From NCBI GenBank assembly GCA_002441045.1, contig DJWQ01000233.1, positions 1,298 to 27,652 on the forward strand: a stretch of 26,355 nucleotides of DNA, in the 5' to 3' direction. The stretch is from Firmicutes bacterium UBA6226. Its GTDB lineage: Bacteria; Bacillota_A; Clostridia; Peptostreptococcales; Acidaminobacteraceae. The notes beneath the pieces are model-generated. The model searched no databases, was not told where the DNA came from, and saw only the letters and a program-made list of their open reading frames with translations. This document shows, in pieces, positions 24,565-26,355 of this stretch (positions are counted from its first letter, which is position 1; each line of letters begins with the position of its first letter). A program made the position numbers and the translations under genes.

Positions 24565-24619
24565 CTATCGATTGACTATGCTATTGATCACTATGCCATC
24601 GATTACTATGCTTTCGGGT
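24565..24619. repeat. 15-base imperfect tandem repeat in cbiL-cbiF spacer
   Basis: Three units of the form ACTATGCyaTyGATy (24575-24589, 24590-24604, 24605-24619), preceded by a partial unit (24565-24574). The last unit covers the cbiL stop and final codons. Units differ at two to five positions. Confidence 0.7.
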
Positions 24620-25301
24620 TGACTAATATCGTCGTGAAATAGCTTAAGTTTTCAGGATTTACGTCCTCAAGTGATCGATAAAGCATTTCATTTGGTTTGC
24701 CATAATTAGATGCGATGACACAGCTATCAGCTAAACCATTTGCGATGAGCTTTGCCTTCACCCGTTCAAACTGTCTAAATACCTTCATCAGAACCAGAGC
24801 ACTGCCACTGGCTAAGAGCGCATCCAATCTCGCTAAATCATCTGTACAAGGGTAAACCACCAGTGGTGTATCCCCTTCACATAATATATGGTTGGTACCA
24901 GATGCAATTGCACCAAAGGACATAATCCCCGGTATGGTCGCTACTTCGCATTCTAACTCTACAAACTTCTTCAAATAACCATAGGTACTATATAACATGG
25001 GATCGCCCAAAGTAATAAAGCCTATGGTTTTACCAGACTGAATCATCGGTATAATCTCTTCGGCGATTTCTTGTATGGCATCTAGCATTTCCACAGTGTT
25101 TGAGGTCATGGGAAAGTGTCGCTTAATCAGTGTCACCTGTTCTGGTATATAGCTACATGCAATACCATATGCTTCGCTTTCCCCACCTGCTCGTCCTGTG
25201 GGCAAAAGCAAAATATCTATTTCTTTTAAAGCTTTAATCGCTTTGAGGGTCAAAAGCTCAGGATCTCCCGGGCCGACACCAATACCGATCAATTTTGCCA
25301 T
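24606..25301 (-). CDS. cbiL: Cobalt-precorrin-2 C20-methyltransferase
   Basis: A 231-residue SAM methylase. [22 protein letters not shown] (4-25) and LLLPTGRAGGESEAYGIACSYIP (31-53) mark CbiL/CobI; GFITLGDPMLYSTYGYLKK (about 95-113) and PGIMSFGAIASG are typical. It adds the C20 methyl needed later for ring contraction. The ATG at 25301 follows GAGGAGATAGAA. Gaps of 66 and 63 bases flank it, longer than elsewhere in the operon. Its stop lies in the tandem repeat. Confidence 0.95.
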   Translation of the reverse strand: MAKLIGIGVGPGDPELLTLKAIKALKEIDILLLPTGRAGGESEAYGIACSYIPEQVTLIKRHFPMTSNTVEMLDAIQEIAEEIIPMIQSGKTIGFITLGDPMLYSTYGYLKKFVELECEVATIPGIMSFGAIASGTNHILCEGDTPLVVYPCTDDLARLDALLASGSALVLMKVFRQFERVKAKLIANGLADSCVIASNYGKPNEMLYRSLEDVNPENLSYFTTILVNPKA

Positions 25302-25367
25302 TTCTATCTCCTCTACCGTAAATTTATTAAAATAGGTAAATCTTTAACAATTAGATCTAACGTACTC

Positions 25368-25931
25368 CTAACCATACGTCACCTTGATAACGTAGCACGG
25401 ATTTAGCGGTTTAAAATAATGATAGCTTCCCAACAGTTCTAAACGACTCGCTTGAATTTGGCTTGCCTCTAGATCCTTAAAGGCATCGTTATCTTTTATA
25501 AAAGCAAAAATCTCATTTAAGCTCTCAAGCGTAATCACTGAAAATACGATGATAGCTCCTTTTTTAAGCTTTGGGGTAATCTCAGCCATAATTTCAGAAA
25601 GATACCTACCCGTACCACCGATATAAACGCGATCAAACTTTTTAGATACGGTCTTAAGTAAAATACTTGCCTCGCCTTCCAGTATCTCCAAAGAAACGCT
25701 ATGCTTTTCTGCATTTAAGCGAATGAGTTCTGTGCCCTCTGGCGTTTTTTCAATTGCCACCACTGCCAAAGAGGGATTGGACTTTAGCATCTGAATCGTA
25801 ACCGAACCGGTTCCAGCACCAACTTCAAGTACCGAATGTGCACTTTCAAGCTCAAGATAGCTGATAATCGTTCCTCTGACTTCCATCTTCGTCATCGGAT
25901 TTTTTCCTCTAATAAATGCTTCATCCTTCAA
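25368..25931 (-). CDS. cbiT: Cobalt-precorrin-6B C15-methyltransferase (decarboxylating)
   Basis: A 187-residue class I SAM methyltransferase that methylates C15 and removes the acetate side chain. KDEAFIRGKNPMTKMEVRG (2-20) is the CbiT opening and VLEVGAGTGSVTIQML (35-50) is the SAM-binding motif I. The VYIGGTGRYLSEIM block follows. I read the start as TTG at 25931: the family aligns from KDExFIRG and no in-frame ATG occurs before residue 13. The gene overlaps cbiE by 11 bases. In many species CbiE and CbiT are fused (CobL); here they are separate. Confidence 0.94.
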   Translation of the reverse strand: MKDEAFIRGKNPMTKMEVRGTIISYLELESAHSVLEVGAGTGSVTIQMLKSNPSLAVVAIEKTPEGTELIRLNAEKHSVSLEILEGEASILLKTVSKKFDRVYIGGTGRYLSEIMAEITPKLKKGAIIVFSVITLESLNEIFAFIKDNDAFKDLEASQIQASRLELLGSYHYFKPLNPCYVIKVTYG

Positions 25932-26355
25932 AATCTATCACCACCACACAAAATTCGTATTGACGCTCTAAAAAATAATCCGCTGAACCTATCTCAATTT
26001 TTTCCTCTGGATAAGTCAACCACTCACCTACTACCATTTGGGGATTGAGCCCTCTGTCAATTAAAGTCCTTGCAATCACCGCTGGCGTCTGTTCTTTGTC
26101 TGTTAAAAGCCCCACTTTAGGCAGCTTTGTCCAAAGCTCCCAGTTCGGTTCTCGACCATGTAAGCTGGTTAAAAATACATCGTGCATGGGTATCCCTAGC
26201 TTACCAAAGAGGATTTGAAGACTACTGATTCCGGTGACGATTTCGATCTGCTCGGATTCAAAGTTTTTTTGTATCCACGTTGAGATGCCATAAAAGCTAG
26301 GATCACCAGAGGCGAGTACACTGACACGTCCGTACTGCGTAAGTCCAGATGCTAT
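25921..26355 (-). CDS. cbiE: Cobalt-precorrin-7 C5-methyltransferase, C-terminal part (start outside window)
   Basis: The last 144 residues are inside the window; the gene enters at 26355. SGDPSFYGI (near its visible start), VTGISSLQILFGKLGIPMHDV and the end VGEWLTYPEEKI...FEFCVVVIDFEG-like sequence match CbiE, the partner of CbiT that methylates C5. It is the most upstream gene visible, so the operon promoter and any cobalamin riboswitch must lie beyond the window. Confidence 0.93.
   Translation of the reverse strand: MASGLTQYGRVSVLASGDPSFYGISTWIQKNFESEQIEIVTGISSLQILFGKLGIPMHDVFLTSLHGREPNWELWTKLPKVGLLTDKEQTPAVIARTLIDRGLNPQMVVGEWLTYPEEKIEIGSADYFLERQYEFCVVVIDFEG

Overview
This window is a low-GC, gene-dense bacterial segment. 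Strong GGAGG-type ribosome sites, short AT-rich spacers, many hairpin-plus-T-tract terminators and protein types typical of anaerobic Clostridia suggest a clostridial Firmicute. It makes heme precursors by the C5 (glutamate) route and cobalamin by the anaerobic (early cobalt insertion) route. The species cannot be named from sequence alone. I see no rRNA, tRNA, CRISPR, insertion sequence or phage gene.

Region 1 (1-4580, all minus strand) is an acyl-CoA/carboxylate block. It holds the start of a methylmalonyl-CoA mutase large subunit (cut by the window edge), an acetyl-CoA hydrolase/transferase-family CoA-transferase, a small DUF3870-type protein and an AspT/YidE-fold membrane carrier. The likely theme is interconversion of succinyl-CoA and propionyl-CoA with acid exchange. 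The CoA-transferase and the carrier each have a leader RNA with its own intrinsic terminator, and the two leaders share a short sequence block near their 5' ends.

Region 2 (4581-9980, minus strand) has three transcription units. The first is an ABC-2 type exporter pair (ATPase, then permease). The second has three genes: a GT2 glycosyltransferase fused to a GtrA membrane domain, a membrane-anchored NAGPA-type phosphodiester glycosidase and a four-helix membrane protein. The third is a single gene for a 71-residue DUF6465-like protein with a CxxC pair.

Region 3 (9981-12060, plus strand) is a MarR regulator and MATE efflux pump operon. Its promoter is flanked by two near-identical palindromes that look like the regulator's own operators.

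Region 4 (12063-14640, minus strand) is a TldD/TldE metalloprotease pair.

Region 5 (14780-26355, minus strand) is one long operon. In transcription order it reads cbiE (partial)-cbiT-cbiL-cbiF-cbiG-cbiH-cbiJ-hemA-sirC-[hemC-cobA-hemD fusion]-hemB-hemL and ends in a terminator. HemA, HemL, HemB and the fusion carry glutamyl-tRNA to uroporphyrinogen III and precorrin-2. SirC oxidises precorrin-2 to sirohydrochlorin, and the Cbi enzymes methylate and contract the corrin ring. Most junctions are tight or overlap by 4-17 bases, which implies translational coupling. No hemE appears here, so the operon looks dedicated to cobalamin/siroheme. The methylmalonyl-CoA mutase at the other end of the window needs adenosylcobalamin, the product of this pathway.
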